This document shows, one piece after another, positions 6,238-13,244 of a stretch of DNA of 13,491 bases. This stretch comes from an uncultured Lachnospiraceae bacterium (GTDB lineage Bacteria; Bacillota; Clostridia; Lachnospirales; Lachnospiraceae): contig CAJORC010000042.1 in assembly GCA_905236615.1 (NCBI GenBank), forward strand, positions 1 to 13,491, read 5' to 3'. The position numbers and the translations under genes are program-made. Numbering within the stretch: position 1 is the stretch's first letter; each line of letters begins with the position of its first letter. Below the pieces are notes generated by a model. It had not been told where the DNA came from, made no database searches, and saw only the letters and a list, made by a program, of their open reading frames with translations.

Positions 6238-8709
6238 TTATTTTACCACTATATTTTTTATTGTTGCTGTTCCGGTGAAATTGTTTTTTCCCTGTATCTG
6301 AACAGTAGCAGATGCTTCATCATATGAGCTGCTGATGACGTCGAAGTCAGACTTTTTCAGCCTTATGCTGCTGCCTGTTGACAGTGCCATTTTCAAGTTA
6401 AAAGACCATTTCCCGGAGGAGCTTTTATATGTTGCGGTGCCTGATATTGCAGATGAATCCAGTGCACACTGAACTATACTGAATTCCAAAGGTGAGGATT
6501 TCAGAGTTTTGTTGGCGGTTTTTATTGCAGATTTCAGACTTGAGTCAGCGCCTGATGCAGCCTTGAATACGGGATATACATAGGCTGTTCCTATGTTTTT
6601 GTTTTTTTTGTATTTAAGCTTTTTGAAGATTACATTTCCGCTGAGACTGTTTCCGACGGTCTGCCCGTCAATCTGAAAGTCATCAATTTTAATTCTTTTT
6701 CCGTTATAAGATATGCTGCTTTTATATTGAACACTGTAACTTCTGTCGGCTATTTTTATCGTTGTTTTAACAGTATTGTTGCTAAGGCTTTTATTGTCGC
6801 TGCTATCATTATTATCGCCACCCTGACTGTCTGTTTCAGGCTTGTTGTCAACTACGGAAAGCGTGTAACTTTTTCCGCTTTCAAGTTTTGGTGAACCATA
6901 AACGATAAACTGTCCTGCGTAATTAAGAATTCCGTAATCTATCGTATTACCATCGCTGTCAGAAACCATCCAGTATTGGCCTGCACTGTAGCTGCTGCCA
7001 CCATTGCCGGGTCTGTTTCCGGGATCGTTACCCGGGTTGTTACCGGGAGTTCTGCCTGTTGATGAACCGTAAGTGATATAAATACCATCACCTGAATCCG
7101 GGGTTGCTTCATTCATTCCGTCAACTCCGGTTCCTAATATCGAAGAACCTGAATTAAAGCGGAATCCGTCATTAGTATCGACTGGAGAGTTATCACCTGA
7201 AGACTGTCCGTAAATATAAGTCTGGCCGCCATACTGATAAAAAGAGCCATTGCAGTCAATACCATCTCCTGATGCTTTATAAGTCAGAGATTTTAAAGAT
7301 GAATTACTTCCGTTTGGCAGAGAGATATTTTTTGAGTTTTCACTATCAATTTTTACAACAAGGTTTCCGCTATAGAGATAGAGGTTATTGCCGGAGTCTG
7401 AAGAATATGATTTCTTTGTGTAATAGAGATCGCCATCGTTGTCATCATATTCATCGTAGCTGTCATAAGTGTAGGTTAGTGTCTTGCCGGAAGTATTTAT
7501 TCCATCATCATTTGAACAGATTGTTATGTTTGGTGTGCTGCTTCCGGATTCACCGATTTTAACTGTCTGACCTTCTATACCTTCATAAGCATTCTTTATT
7601 TCAATGTCAGATGAGCCATCTATCACTATTGTTCCTGAAGCGGAGATTCCGTCATCTGCTGCGTTCAGAGTGAGTTTGGCATCAGATATTTCGATATCTG
7701 CATTTGAGGCGATTGCATCGTCAGGTGAGCCGATTATATAAGTGCCTGTTCCAGCGGCTGAATAGCCTGAACCTGTGATGCTGTTTGCTTTCAAGCCGCT
7801 TGCAGTTGTATCTATTACTATTGTTCCGCCGGTAATTTTTAAGCTGCCGGAGGATTCTACGCTTATGTCATCTGTTCCGTCTTTGAATTTTATGGTTTTT
7901 GCTTTGGTACCGGCCTTGATACCTTTGTGACTTCCGAGATCAAGATTTACACGTTCATATTTGTAATTTCCGGATTCCCAAAGATAGTTGTAAGCTGTGG
8001 AACTTCCGGAGGAGTAACTGCCGCTTGTATAGAATCCCGTAGCTGCGTTTTCATAATAAGTGGAAATGTATATTTCGCCGCCGGATATATCTATATTTTC
8101 AGCCTGGATACCATCTCCTTTACAAGCAGTGATATTAATATTACCACTGCTTATATTGACGGTTCCATCCTTTGCCTTTATCGCGTCGTCAGCTGAGGAA
8201 TCAATATTCAGGCTGTCACCGGAAATATTGATTTCACTATATTTAGCGGAAAAAGCGCCTTCACCTCCTTTAATCGATGACTCACCGGAAAGTTCAATAC
8301 TTATGGCTGAATTAGCTGCCTTTTTACCGGCAGTGATGAAATAGCTTTCAGCATCGGAATTATCGATTTCAAGATTATCAAAAACAAATCTGGCATCAAC
8401 GGATTTGCTCAGGTTAATATAAACGTTCTTGCCGCTTCCTGATAAATTATAGATTCCATTTGCTGAAATAGTTACATAAGAAAGAGAGTCGCTTTCCGTA
8501 ACGATCAGACCGTCAGCGTCGATACTGTTTCCGTCAAATATGATGTTGTAGTTGTCAGATGCCTGGCATGACAGGGTGTTTATGCTTGATGTCAGATCTT
8601 CGACCGAGTCAGCAGATATGGTATCAACTGCAGCATAGGCTGCAGTTGAACCGAAAACCAGATTGAATGAACATATGGCAATAAGCCCTTTTGCGATAAT
8701 ACTCCTCAT
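6238..8709 (-). CDS. secreted carbohydrate-binding beta-helix protein (Cthe_2159-like)
   Basis: An 823-aa exported protein. Residues 1-26 form a signal peptide ending in AYA. Residues about 30-540 contain repeated coils with SGGxIxI and DDGI/DDAI turns, the pattern of the Cthe_2159 family (Pfam PF14262); its Clostridium thermocellum founder is a calcium-binding beta-helix that binds acidic polysaccharides such as polygalacturonate. A PGN-repeat linker (about 553-569) leads to a C-terminal half (about 570-823) with beta-rich, Ser/Lys-rich Ig-like segments ending in FTGTATIKNIVVK. No LPXTG anchor, S-layer or dockerin domain is seen, so attachment is unclear. The ATG at 8709 is chosen because an AAGGAG site and signal peptide follow from it; the frame stays open to 8805, but that extension overlaps the upstream gene and would bury the signal peptide. 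It is probably co-transcribed with the small secreted gene 28 bases upstream, and precedes sigI. Binding specificity and any lyase activity are unknown. Confidence 0.85.
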   Translation of the reverse strand: MRSIIAKGLIAICSFNLVFGSTAAYAAVDTISADSVEDLTSSINTLSCQASDNYNIIFDGNSIDADGLIVTESDSLSYVTISANGIYNLSGSGKNVYINLSKSVDARFVFDNLEIDNSDAESYFITAGKKAANSAISIELSGESSIKGGEGAFSAKYSEINISGDSLNIDSSADDAIKAKDGTVNISSGNINITACKGDGIQAENIDISGGEIYISTYYENAATGFYTSGSYSSGSSTAYNYLWESGNYKYERVNLDLGSHKGIKAGTKAKTIKFKDGTDDISVESSGSLKITGGTIVIDTTASGLKANSITGSGYSAAGTGTYIIGSPDDAIASNADIEISDAKLTLNAADDGISASGTIVIDGSSDIEIKNAYEGIEGQTVKIGESGSSTPNITICSNDDGINTSGKTLTYTYDSYDEYDDNDGDLYYTKKSYSSDSGNNLYLYSGNLVVKIDSENSKNISLPNGSNSSLKSLTYKASGDGIDCNGSFYQYGGQTYIYGQSSGDNSPVDTNDGFRFNSGSSILGTGVDGMNEATPDSGDGIYITYGSSTGRTPGNNPGNDPGNRPGNGGSSYSAGQYWMVSDSDGNTIDYGILNYAGQFIVYGSPKLESGKSYTLSVVDNKPETDSQGGDNNDSSDNKSLSNNTVKTTIKIADRSYSVQYKSSISYNGKRIKIDDFQIDGQTVGNSLSGNVIFKKLKYKKNKNIGTAYVYPVFKAASGADSSLKSAIKTANKTLKSSPLEFSIVQCALDSSAISGTATYKSSSGKWSFNLKMALSTGSSIRLKKSDFDVISSSYDEASATVQIQGKNNFTGTATIKNIVVK
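7004..7051 (-). repeat. four 12-base repeats encoding a PGN linker
   Basis: Four tandem 12-base units (7004-7015, 7016-7027, 7028-7039, 7040-7051), each with a CCGGG core on the plus strand, encode repeating Pro-Gly-Asn-x. They join the beta-helix to the C-terminal half of the secreted protein. Their likely role is a flexible spacer; copy number may vary between strains. Confidence 0.75.
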
Positions 8710-8718
8710 TGATAAAAA

Positions 8719-8731
8719 CTCCTTTCGGGAG
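8719..8731 (-). promoter_or_regulatory. small hairpin covering the ribosome binding site of the beta-helix gene
   Basis: In the 28-base gap after the small secreted gene, CTCC (minus strand, 8731-8728) can pair with the GGAG Shine-Dalgarno (8722-8719) around a CGAAA loop, followed by five Ts. It may lower translation of the downstream gene or act as a weak attenuator. The 4-bp stem is short, so this is tentative. Confidence 0.3.
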
Positions 8732-8737
8732 AACAAA

Positions 8738-9199
8738 TTACTTCTGAACCGGCTGCTGCATATATGGTGTTGGATTAATGTTTGCAGCAATAAGGGCATT
8801 GACAAGATTTGTTCTTGCGGTTAAGACAGCATTATGAAGTGATGCAAGCTTGCTCTCACTGGTGGAAGTCTTTGCAAGAGCCTTTGCTTCGGCTGTAAGA
8901 GCCTTGCTGTACGCCTTGAGGAGTTTATTTAATGATTTTTTCAGGCTCGTGTCGGAAACAGCGTTTATCTGAGTCTGTATAGCATCTACGTTGAGGTAAT
9001 CCTCCTGTCCGTATTTTTCTGTAAGTTCCTTCCTTTCTTTCTCGTCATACTTGTTCTGGTCGGCAGCCGGAGTGGCAGAAGCTGTTATATTCTGAGTCCT
9101 CGTTCTTACAACGGAAGCAGGAACTGCTGCATATACAGAACTGCTGATTGATAATGCAAGTATGCCGCTGGTAATTAAAGTAAAAAGTCTTTTTTTCAT
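8738..9199 (-). CDS. small secreted helical protein, function unknown
   Basis: A 153-aa precursor. Residues 1-24 are a typical Gram-positive signal peptide (MKKR, hydrophobic core, cleavage after VYA). The mature part has a Thr/Ala-rich segment, then a charged Lys/Glu stretch, then an Ala/Leu/Lys/Ser-rich region (about 75-140) predicted by eye to form long amphipathic helices. No Cys, catalytic motif, anchor or known domain is seen. The ATG at 9199 is preferred because GGAGG (about 9207-9211) precedes it; an in-frame ATG at 9214 overlaps that site. It is the first gene after the SigI-like promoter and lies 28 bases upstream of the beta-helix gene, so the two are probably made together. A partner, chaperone or adhesion-linked role is only a guess from position. 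Confidence 0.8.
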   Translation of the reverse strand: MKKRLFTLITSGILALSISSSVYAAVPASVVRTRTQNITASATPAADQNKYDEKERKELTEKYGQEDYLNVDAIQTQINAVSDTSLKKSLNKLLKAYSKALTAEAKALAKTSTSESKLASLHNAVLTARTNLVNALIAANINPTPYMQQPVQK

Positions 9200-9257
9200 G
9201 ATATTTTCCTCCATTTAATTAATTTGTTTTATGTTTTTTATCCTTCTGTTATATAAT

Positions 9258-9286
9258 TACGGATAAGAAAATTAAAAAATGGGGGT
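9258..9286 (-). promoter_or_regulatory. putative SigI-dependent promoter
   Basis: On the minus strand ACCCCC (9286-9281) is followed by a T-rich 19-base spacer and CGTA (9261-9258). SigI promoters described in Bacillus subtilis and Clostridium thermocellum have a C-run in the -35 and a CGAA/CGWA -10, so this is a good match in both boxes. Transcription would start near 9250, giving a leader of about 50 bases before the small secreted gene. An overlapping weak TATAAC at about 9250-9255 has no clear -35. Confidence 0.6.
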
Positions 9287-9330
9287 AGGTGTTTATTATT
9301 TGTTATTTTTTTTCCGGCTAAGCATACTTT

Positions 9331-9549
9331 TTATACGTTCCGGTCTTCCTCGCCTATATTTAAATGCTTTTTTGCATTTTCCACTGCCCGGTCAGCATGT
9401 GTAAAACCATGCCAGTCATGATTTTTTTCATGCCAGTCATATAAGTAAAAATCATGCAGCATTGCTCCTCGAATCATGATATCTTCTTTGGCATGAATTT
9501 CAATAAGATTTTTGTATACTGAAATTAAATCTTCATAAAAAAAGAGCAT
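9331..9549 (-). pseudogene. remnant of an HD-domain phosphohydrolase
   Basis: The frame encodes about 72 residues resembling the middle of the HD phosphohydrolases common in Lachnospiraceae: RGAMLHDFYLYDWHE carries the HD pair (residues 32-33), followed by HGFTHADRAVENAK. The usual N-terminal part with the first metal-binding His is missing, and the frame stops at TAA just where the family normally continues with IKRHM-like residues and the last metal-binding Asp. No ribosome binding site precedes the ATG at 9549. In another frame the sequence after the stop reads IKSML, hinting at a frameshift, but this is weak. It appears to be a truncated, non-functional copy whose 5' part was replaced by the divergent gene region. 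A short expressed protein cannot be excluded. Confidence 0.6.
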
Positions 9550-9560
9550 AGAGTTAAAAT
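9532..9560 (+). promoter_or_regulatory. possible promoter of the Cys-rich gene
   Basis: TTCATA (9532-9537) and TAAAAT (9555-9560) are 17 bases apart and lie just upstream of the GGAGG site. Both hexamers deviate from consensus. The resulting leader would be very short (about 10 bases), so the call is tentative. Confidence 0.25.
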
Positions 9561-9577
9561 TATATTTGGAGGCGATT

Positions 9578-10492
9578 ATGGATCATAGCGTATTGAAAAA
9601 GAAAATTTATTATCATCTTCCCGGATTATTTGAATTTTATGATTTATATAAGGAGTTCCTGAGGCTTTTCAGAGAGCATAGGGAGTATTTTTATGAATGG
9701 TGTGAGATTGGTTCTGTATACGGTGCTCCGGGAGACTGTGTATGGGGAGGCGGGCGTGCAGGCTTCGGAGAAGAAGAGCCGGAAAATGTCGCTGCATTAA
9801 TGAATGAATATGATATATCAGCCCGTCTGACGTTCAGCAATTCATTGCTCTCAGAACAGCATCTTGCAGATAAACGATGCAATAATCTCTGTGCAGTGTT
9901 TGAAAAAAATTCCGGAACACGAAACGGTATAATCATTCATTCTGATACCTTGCTGAATTATATAAGAACCAATTATCCGGGGTATTATTTTATTTCGTCT
10001 ACAACTAAAGTTCTGACCGATTTTTCGCAGTTTGAGGAAGAATTGGATCGTAGGGAATTCCGTTATGTGGTTCCTGATTTCAGACTGAATAAGGAATATT
10101 CAAGATTGAATGCATTGTCTGATGTTCAAAAGCAAAAAGTTGAATTTCTGTGTAATGAATGCTGCTGGTATGGCTGTTATGACAGAAAGAGATGCTATGA
10201 GAATGTCAGCCGGAAAAATCTTGGGGAGAAATGTGAAGACCATATCTGCGTTTCACCTGATGCAGGCAGAGGATACCGGTTTTCAGATGCAATGAAAAAT
10301 CCGGGATTTATTGGAATTGATGATATTCAAAATATATACGCCTCTAATGGTTTTTCTAATTTCAAAATAGAGGGACGCAGTCTGGGAAGTGCAATAATTC
10401 TGGAATTTCTGCTGTATTATATGACAAGACCCGAGTATCAGCTTATAGTCAGGGAAGAAATATATCTGGACAGTATGCTGGATCTGTTTTAA
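9578..10492 (+). CDS. uncharacterised Cys-rich protein, peptidase U32-like
   Basis: A 304-aa cytoplasmic protein with no signal peptide or membrane helix. I recognise it as a conserved but unnamed family of gut Firmicutes. Alternating beta-strand/helix segments suggest a TIM-barrel. Near the C-terminus NFKIEGRSLGSA (about 261-272) matches the KIEGR signature of peptidase family U32. A cysteine group, Cys192, 195, 196, 200 and 206, then 219 and 224, resembles the metal-ligand clusters of U32 proteins, several of which hold a 4Fe-4S cluster and act in RNA or quinone hydroxylation rather than proteolysis. Further Cys at 42, 54, 101 and 105 are scattered. The start is ATG 9578, behind GGAGG at 9568-9572; the in-frame TTG at 9566 overlaps that site and is not the start. 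The link to U32 is inferred from motif and Cys pattern; the reaction is unknown. It appears to be transcribed alone. Confidence 0.75.
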   Translation: MDHSVLKKKIYYHLPGLFEFYDLYKEFLRLFREHREYFYEWCEIGSVYGAPGDCVWGGGRAGFGEEEPENVAALMNEYDISARLTFSNSLLSEQHLADKRCNNLCAVFEKNSGTRNGIIIHSDTLLNYIRTNYPGYYFISSTTKVLTDFSQFEEELDRREFRYVVPDFRLNKEYSRLNALSDVQKQKVEFLCNECCWYGCYDRKRCYENVSRKNLGEKCEDHICVSPDAGRGYRFSDAMKNPGFIGIDDIQNIYASNGFSNFKIEGRSLGSAIILEFLLYYMTRPEYQLIVREEIYLDSMLDLF

Positions 10493-10519
10493 GAATCAAC
10501 AAAATTGTTGATTCTTAAA
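10488..10519. terminator. AT-rich hairpin between convergent genes, likely bidirectional terminator
   Basis: A 15-bp perfect inverted repeat (TTTAAGAATCAACAA, 10488-10502, with its complement 10505-10519) includes the stop codon of the Cys-rich gene and lies 15 bases from the end of the convergent transporter gene. The stem ends in A/T runs, but no U-tract follows on either strand; termination is inferred from form and position. Confidence 0.6.
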
Positions 10520-10533
10520 TAGAAGCAGCTGTA

Positions 10534-11451
10534 TTATTTTTGGTCTGTCAATGCATTTGTTGTGTAACGCTGATTTAGGGTAATAAGCCAGAGCATCATG
10601 AATATTAAGGAAAATCCAAGAATATCCCATATCGTAAAATCTGTATGAAGCACCACGGCAGAGATCAGTGTGGCTGTTATGGGTTCTGCAAAGCTGTAAA
10701 GTGATGCTTTCTGCGGGCCTATGATCTTTACTCCGCTTATATATAAAGAGAATGCTGCAATATTGCCAACGATCACAACAAATGCAATTCCGGCAAGTCC
10801 GTAAATATTTGGATGATAAACTATTGTCCATGATCTGAATAGTATGCCCAATATAATTCCGCCAAGAGTAAATGACCATGCCTGTGCAGCTATGAGCGGA
10901 ATTTCATCAGAAAGTTTTGGAGCCAGAACGTTATAGATCATGACACAAAAGGCACTTAGAATTCCTGATATAAGTGCATCGTGACCTATGGAAAGGTTTC
11001 CTATATTACCATGAGTCGTAAGGAAGAATACTCCGACAAGCGCAATAATTATCGAGCCGATTTCAAGCATTTTAGGAGGCCTTCGCATTGACAGGCAGGT
11101 ATAGAATAGGATAAAAACAGGTGCAAGATCCTGAAGTATCGTTCCCATAGCTGCGTTAGATAATTCTATGGTCAAAAAATAGAAGAACTGACAGGCGGAT
11201 ATTCCTGTAATTCCATATAAAAGCAGGATCAGAGCACTTTCTTTCCTTTTGAAAGGAGCAAATGTTTTTGCCCCGTATCTCATCATACAATATATCAGAA
11301 GAATAATACCCGCTAATCCTAATCGTATCGGGACAAGCCAGCGACTGTCCATCTGCTGCACATCGAAAAGATACTGTCCTACAGAACCTGAAAGTCCCCA
11401 GCAGGCAGCTCCGGCAGTTGTCATTATTATTCCCTTAAAATTCTTAAACAT
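10534..11451 (-). CDS. EamA/DMT-family membrane transporter
   Basis: A 305-aa integral membrane protein with about ten hydrophobic helices in two repeats of five, as in EamA-type drug/metabolite transporters. The first helix has the family-typical AACWGLSGSVGQYL, and the second repeat begins at about residue 150. The family exports or imports amino acids, nucleotides and other small metabolites; the substrate cannot be told from sequence. The start is ATG 11451: it has GAGG nine bases upstream (11461-11464), and a sigma-A promoter places the transcript start near 11484. The frame stays open to a TTG at 11508, but that codon lies between the -35 and -10 boxes and cannot be transcribed. It is monocistronic and ends against the hairpin shared with the convergent gene. 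It has no evident functional link to its neighbours. Confidence 0.87.
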   Translation of the reverse strand: MFKNFKGIIMTTAGAACWGLSGSVGQYLFDVQQMDSRWLVPIRLGLAGIILLIYCMMRYGAKTFAPFKRKESALILLLYGITGISACQFFYFLTIELSNAAMGTILQDLAPVFILFYTCLSMRRPPKMLEIGSIIIALVGVFFLTTHGNIGNLSIGHDALISGILSAFCVMIYNVLAPKLSDEIPLIAAQAWSFTLGGIILGILFRSWTIVYHPNIYGLAGIAFVVIVGNIAAFSLYISGVKIIGPQKASLYSFAEPITATLISAVVLHTDFTIWDILGFSLIFMMLWLITLNQRYTTNALTDQK

Positions 11452-11490
11452 CTTCTTAATCCTCGTTATTTTCTTTAATGCCAACTTGAA

Positions 11491-11519
11491 ACTATAGCGA
11501 TTTTTCAATGGACTGTCAA
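11491..11519 (-). promoter_or_regulatory. sigma-A promoter of the EamA transporter gene
   Basis: On the minus strand a perfect TTGACA (11519-11514), a 17-base spacer and TATAGT (11496-11491) form a near-consensus promoter. It fixes the translation start downstream at 11451. Confidence 0.8.
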
Positions 11520-11579
11520 CAAAAATTGATTCACATGACTTAAATTTTGTACATTGCTAATTAAGAATAATTATTTTGT

Positions 11580-11606
11580 TTTCATATGACGATATATGAT
11601 ATGAAA
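11580..11606. promoter_or_regulatory. inverted repeat, possible operator upstream of the ArsC-like gene
   Basis: TTTCATAT (11580-11587) and ATATGAAA (11599-11606) form an 8-bp inverted repeat with an 11-base spacer. The repeat overlaps a TATGAT -10-like hexamer (11595-11600) that has only a weak -35 (TTATTT at 11571-11576). The 168 bases between the two divergent genes hold nothing else recognised. A regulator-binding role is inferred only from symmetry and position; the regulator could be the downstream HTH protein. Confidence 0.3.
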
Positions 11607-11676
11607 GGAAGAAGTATTCCTGCTGTTGTAAGTGTTACTCCTATTGGGGAAAGATAATTATGAGGTGATGTGATCT

Positions 11677-12027
11677 ATGATTAAAGTATATTGTTATTCT
11701 AGATGCACTACATGTAAGAAAGCTCTTAAATGGCTTGATGATAATAAAATCGAATATGAGAAGATTGATCTTAAGGAAAATCATCCTGACGAGGATATGC
11801 TGCGAGAACTTCATGAGAAGAGCGGGCTTCCGCTGAAAAAGTTTTTTAATACAAGCGGAAAAATATACAAAGAGATGGAATTGTCAAAGAAATTGCCGGA
11901 TATGAGTGAGGATGAACAATTCAAGATTCTTGCTTCAGATGGAATGATCGTTAAGAGACCTCTGCTCATTACAGATAAAAAGGTTTTGACAGGATTTAAG
12001 GAAAGCGAATGGGAAGAAATATTATAA
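11677..12027 (+). CDS. ArsC/Spx-family thioredoxin-fold protein
   Basis: A 116-aa cytoplasmic protein of the arsenate reductase-like (ArsC/Spx/YffB) family, full length for the group. It has a strand-turn CxxC motif (Cys10-Thr-Thr-Cys13) at the N-terminus and the family segment KRPLLI near residue 94, followed by GFKESEW. The CxxC with two Cys differs from classical single-Cys ArsC and resembles Spx/MgsR regulators and YffB-like redox proteins, so a thiol-reductase or redox-regulator role is more likely than arsenate detoxification. No ars operon genes are nearby. GAGGTG at 11662-11667 precedes the ATG by nine bases. The macrodomain gene starts 18 bases after its stop, so the two form an operon ending at the terminator at 13145-13178. 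Confidence 0.85.
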   Translation: MIKVYCYSRCTTCKKALKWLDDNKIEYEKIDLKENHPDEDMLRELHEKSGLPLKKFFNTSGKIYKEMELSKKLPDMSEDEQFKILASDGMIVKRPLLITDKKVLTGFKESEWEEIL

Positions 12028-12045
12028 GAACTGTGAGGAAATGCC

Positions 12046-13143
12046 ATGCCGTTTAAGATTATCAGAAATGATATTACGAAGGTAAAGGCTGATGCCATAG
12101 TAAATACTGCAAATCCAAATGTTGCAATTGGAAGTGGAGTAGATTCTGCCATATACGAGGCAGCTGGGAAGGAGAAACTTTTAGCTGCGAGAAGCAAGAT
12201 CGGGAGACTAGAGCCGGGCGAGGCTGGAATTACACCAGCCTTTGCGTTAGATGCAAAGTATATAATTCATGTAAGTGGACCGAAATGGAAAGGCGGAGAA
12301 AACGGAGAAGTAGAGCTTTTAAGACAGTGCTATGAAAAATCCCTAAAACTGGCTTCAGAAAAGAAGTGTAAATCAATAGCTTTTCCGTTGCTTGCAACAG
12401 GCTTTTACGGATTTCCTAAAAAGATAGGGATTGAAATTGCGGTTGACGCTTTTACAAAATTTCTTGAAGAACACGATATGGACATACTGCTTGTCGTGTT
12501 TGGGTCAAATGCCGTAAAGATATCCGGTGAGCTTGTAGAGAATGTTTCAAGCTATATCGATGATAGGTATGTTTCAGATGCACTCGATGAGGAATATCCT
12601 AAAGGCAGAATAACTGATGAAACGACAGATGATTCTGCTTCAAGAATATTAAGAAAAGAAATATCTGTAGTGAAGGCGGTTTCAGCAGGATCAATTCCGT
12701 TCGTAGGTGGACTTAATAAGAAATCATCAAAGGCAGTAACTGCAGGAAGCAGGGAGAAACTAACTGAAAAAGATTCGTTGGATGAAAAGATAAGGGGAAT
12801 TTATAAAGAATCTTTTCATAATCACCTGCAAAAGCTTATAAATAAGAAAGGACTTAAGAATTCGGAGGTATATTCCGTAGCAACTATTTCAAAGCAGGCT
12901 TTTTCAAAAATCATAAACGGAAAAACAAAACCAACAAAGGAAACGGTTCTTGCACTGGCGATAGGATTGAAACTAAGCATGGATGAAACTATAGATTTCT
13001 TGAAAATCGCCGGATATGCATTGTCGCCTATATCACAGACGGATCTGGTCGTAGAGTATTTCATAGAACATTCCGACTACAGCGTAATTAAAATTAATAT
13101 GGTACTGTTTGATTACGGATTGGACCCGCTTTCAAACGGATGA
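12046..13143 (+). CDS. macrodomain protein fused to a helix-turn-helix domain
   Basis: A 365-aa protein. Residues 1-165 are a macrodomain that binds or hydrolyses ADP-ribose groups: DAIVNTANP (Asn20, Asn23), the loop GSGVDSAI with Asp33, and the second loop FPLLATGFYGFP (about 113-124). The first loop reads GSGVDSAI where hydrolases usually have GGGVDGAI, but the core Gly, Val and Asp remain, so activity on ADP-ribose is plausible. A charged linker (about 170-250) leads to an XRE-like helix-turn-helix (about 255-325), with recognition-type segment SKQAFSKIINGKTKP and ETVLALAIGL. The C-terminus continues for 40 residues. The fusion suggests a transcription regulator or toxin-antidote-like factor sensing ADP-ribose metabolites. 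GAGG at 12034-12037 precedes the ATG. It is in an operon with the ArsC-like gene and upstream of a vWA gene. Confidence 0.88.
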   Translation: MPFKIIRNDITKVKADAIVNTANPNVAIGSGVDSAIYEAAGKEKLLAARSKIGRLEPGEAGITPAFALDAKYIIHVSGPKWKGGENGEVELLRQCYEKSLKLASEKKCKSIAFPLLATGFYGFPKKIGIEIAVDAFTKFLEEHDMDILLVVFGSNAVKISGELVENVSSYIDDRYVSDALDEEYPKGRITDETTDDSASRILRKEISVVKAVSAGSIPFVGGLNKKSSKAVTAGSREKLTEKDSLDEKIRGIYKESFHNHLQKLINKKGLKNSEVYSVATISKQAFSKIINGKTKPTKETVLALAIGLKLSMDETIDFLKIAGYALSPISQTDLVVEYFIEHSDYSVIKINMVLFDYGLDPLSNG

Positions 13144-13144
13144 T

Positions 13145-13178
13145 AAAAAGGTCAACTGCGGGTTGACCTTTTTTCTTT
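13145..13178 (+). terminator. intrinsic (Rho-independent) terminator
   Basis: GGTCAAC (13150-13156) pairs with GTTGACC (13162-13168) around TGCGG. A-run 13145-13149 lengthens the stem against the T-run 13169-13174, which continues as CTTT. It directly follows the macrodomain gene's stop, so the vWA gene probably has its own promoter, although read-through is possible. Confidence 0.9.
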
Positions 13179-13244
13179 GGCAATGAGGTATCATCTAATC
13201 ATCAGGAGAAACAAGTATCAAAGCTTAAAAGGAGGATACGTGGT

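Noticed and set aside
7004..7051. Tandem 12-base repeat considered as a CRISPR or regulatory repeat
   Set aside because: There are no spacers; the units encode a Pro-Gly-Asn linker in frame.
7272..8344. Plus-strand open frames opposite the beta-helix gene
   Set aside because: They are complements of a repetitive Ser/Gly/Asp-rich coding sequence, with no ribosome binding sites or protein features of their own.
8710..8805. 32-residue N-terminal extension of the beta-helix protein
   Set aside because: It overlaps the upstream gene, has no ribosome binding site, and would place the signal peptide internally; ATG 8709 has AAGGAG and a signal peptide.
9566..9577. TTG start for the Cys-rich protein
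   Set aside because: The TTG is part of the TTGGAGG ribosome binding site serving ATG 9578.
11452..11508. Longer EamA start at a TTG
   Set aside because: The codon lies between the -35 and -10 of a near-consensus promoter, so it is upstream of the transcript start.
11677..12027. True arsenate-resistance gene arsC
   Set aside because: The protein has a CxxC motif and there are no arsR, arsB or acr3 neighbours, so the general ArsC/Spx-like name is safer.
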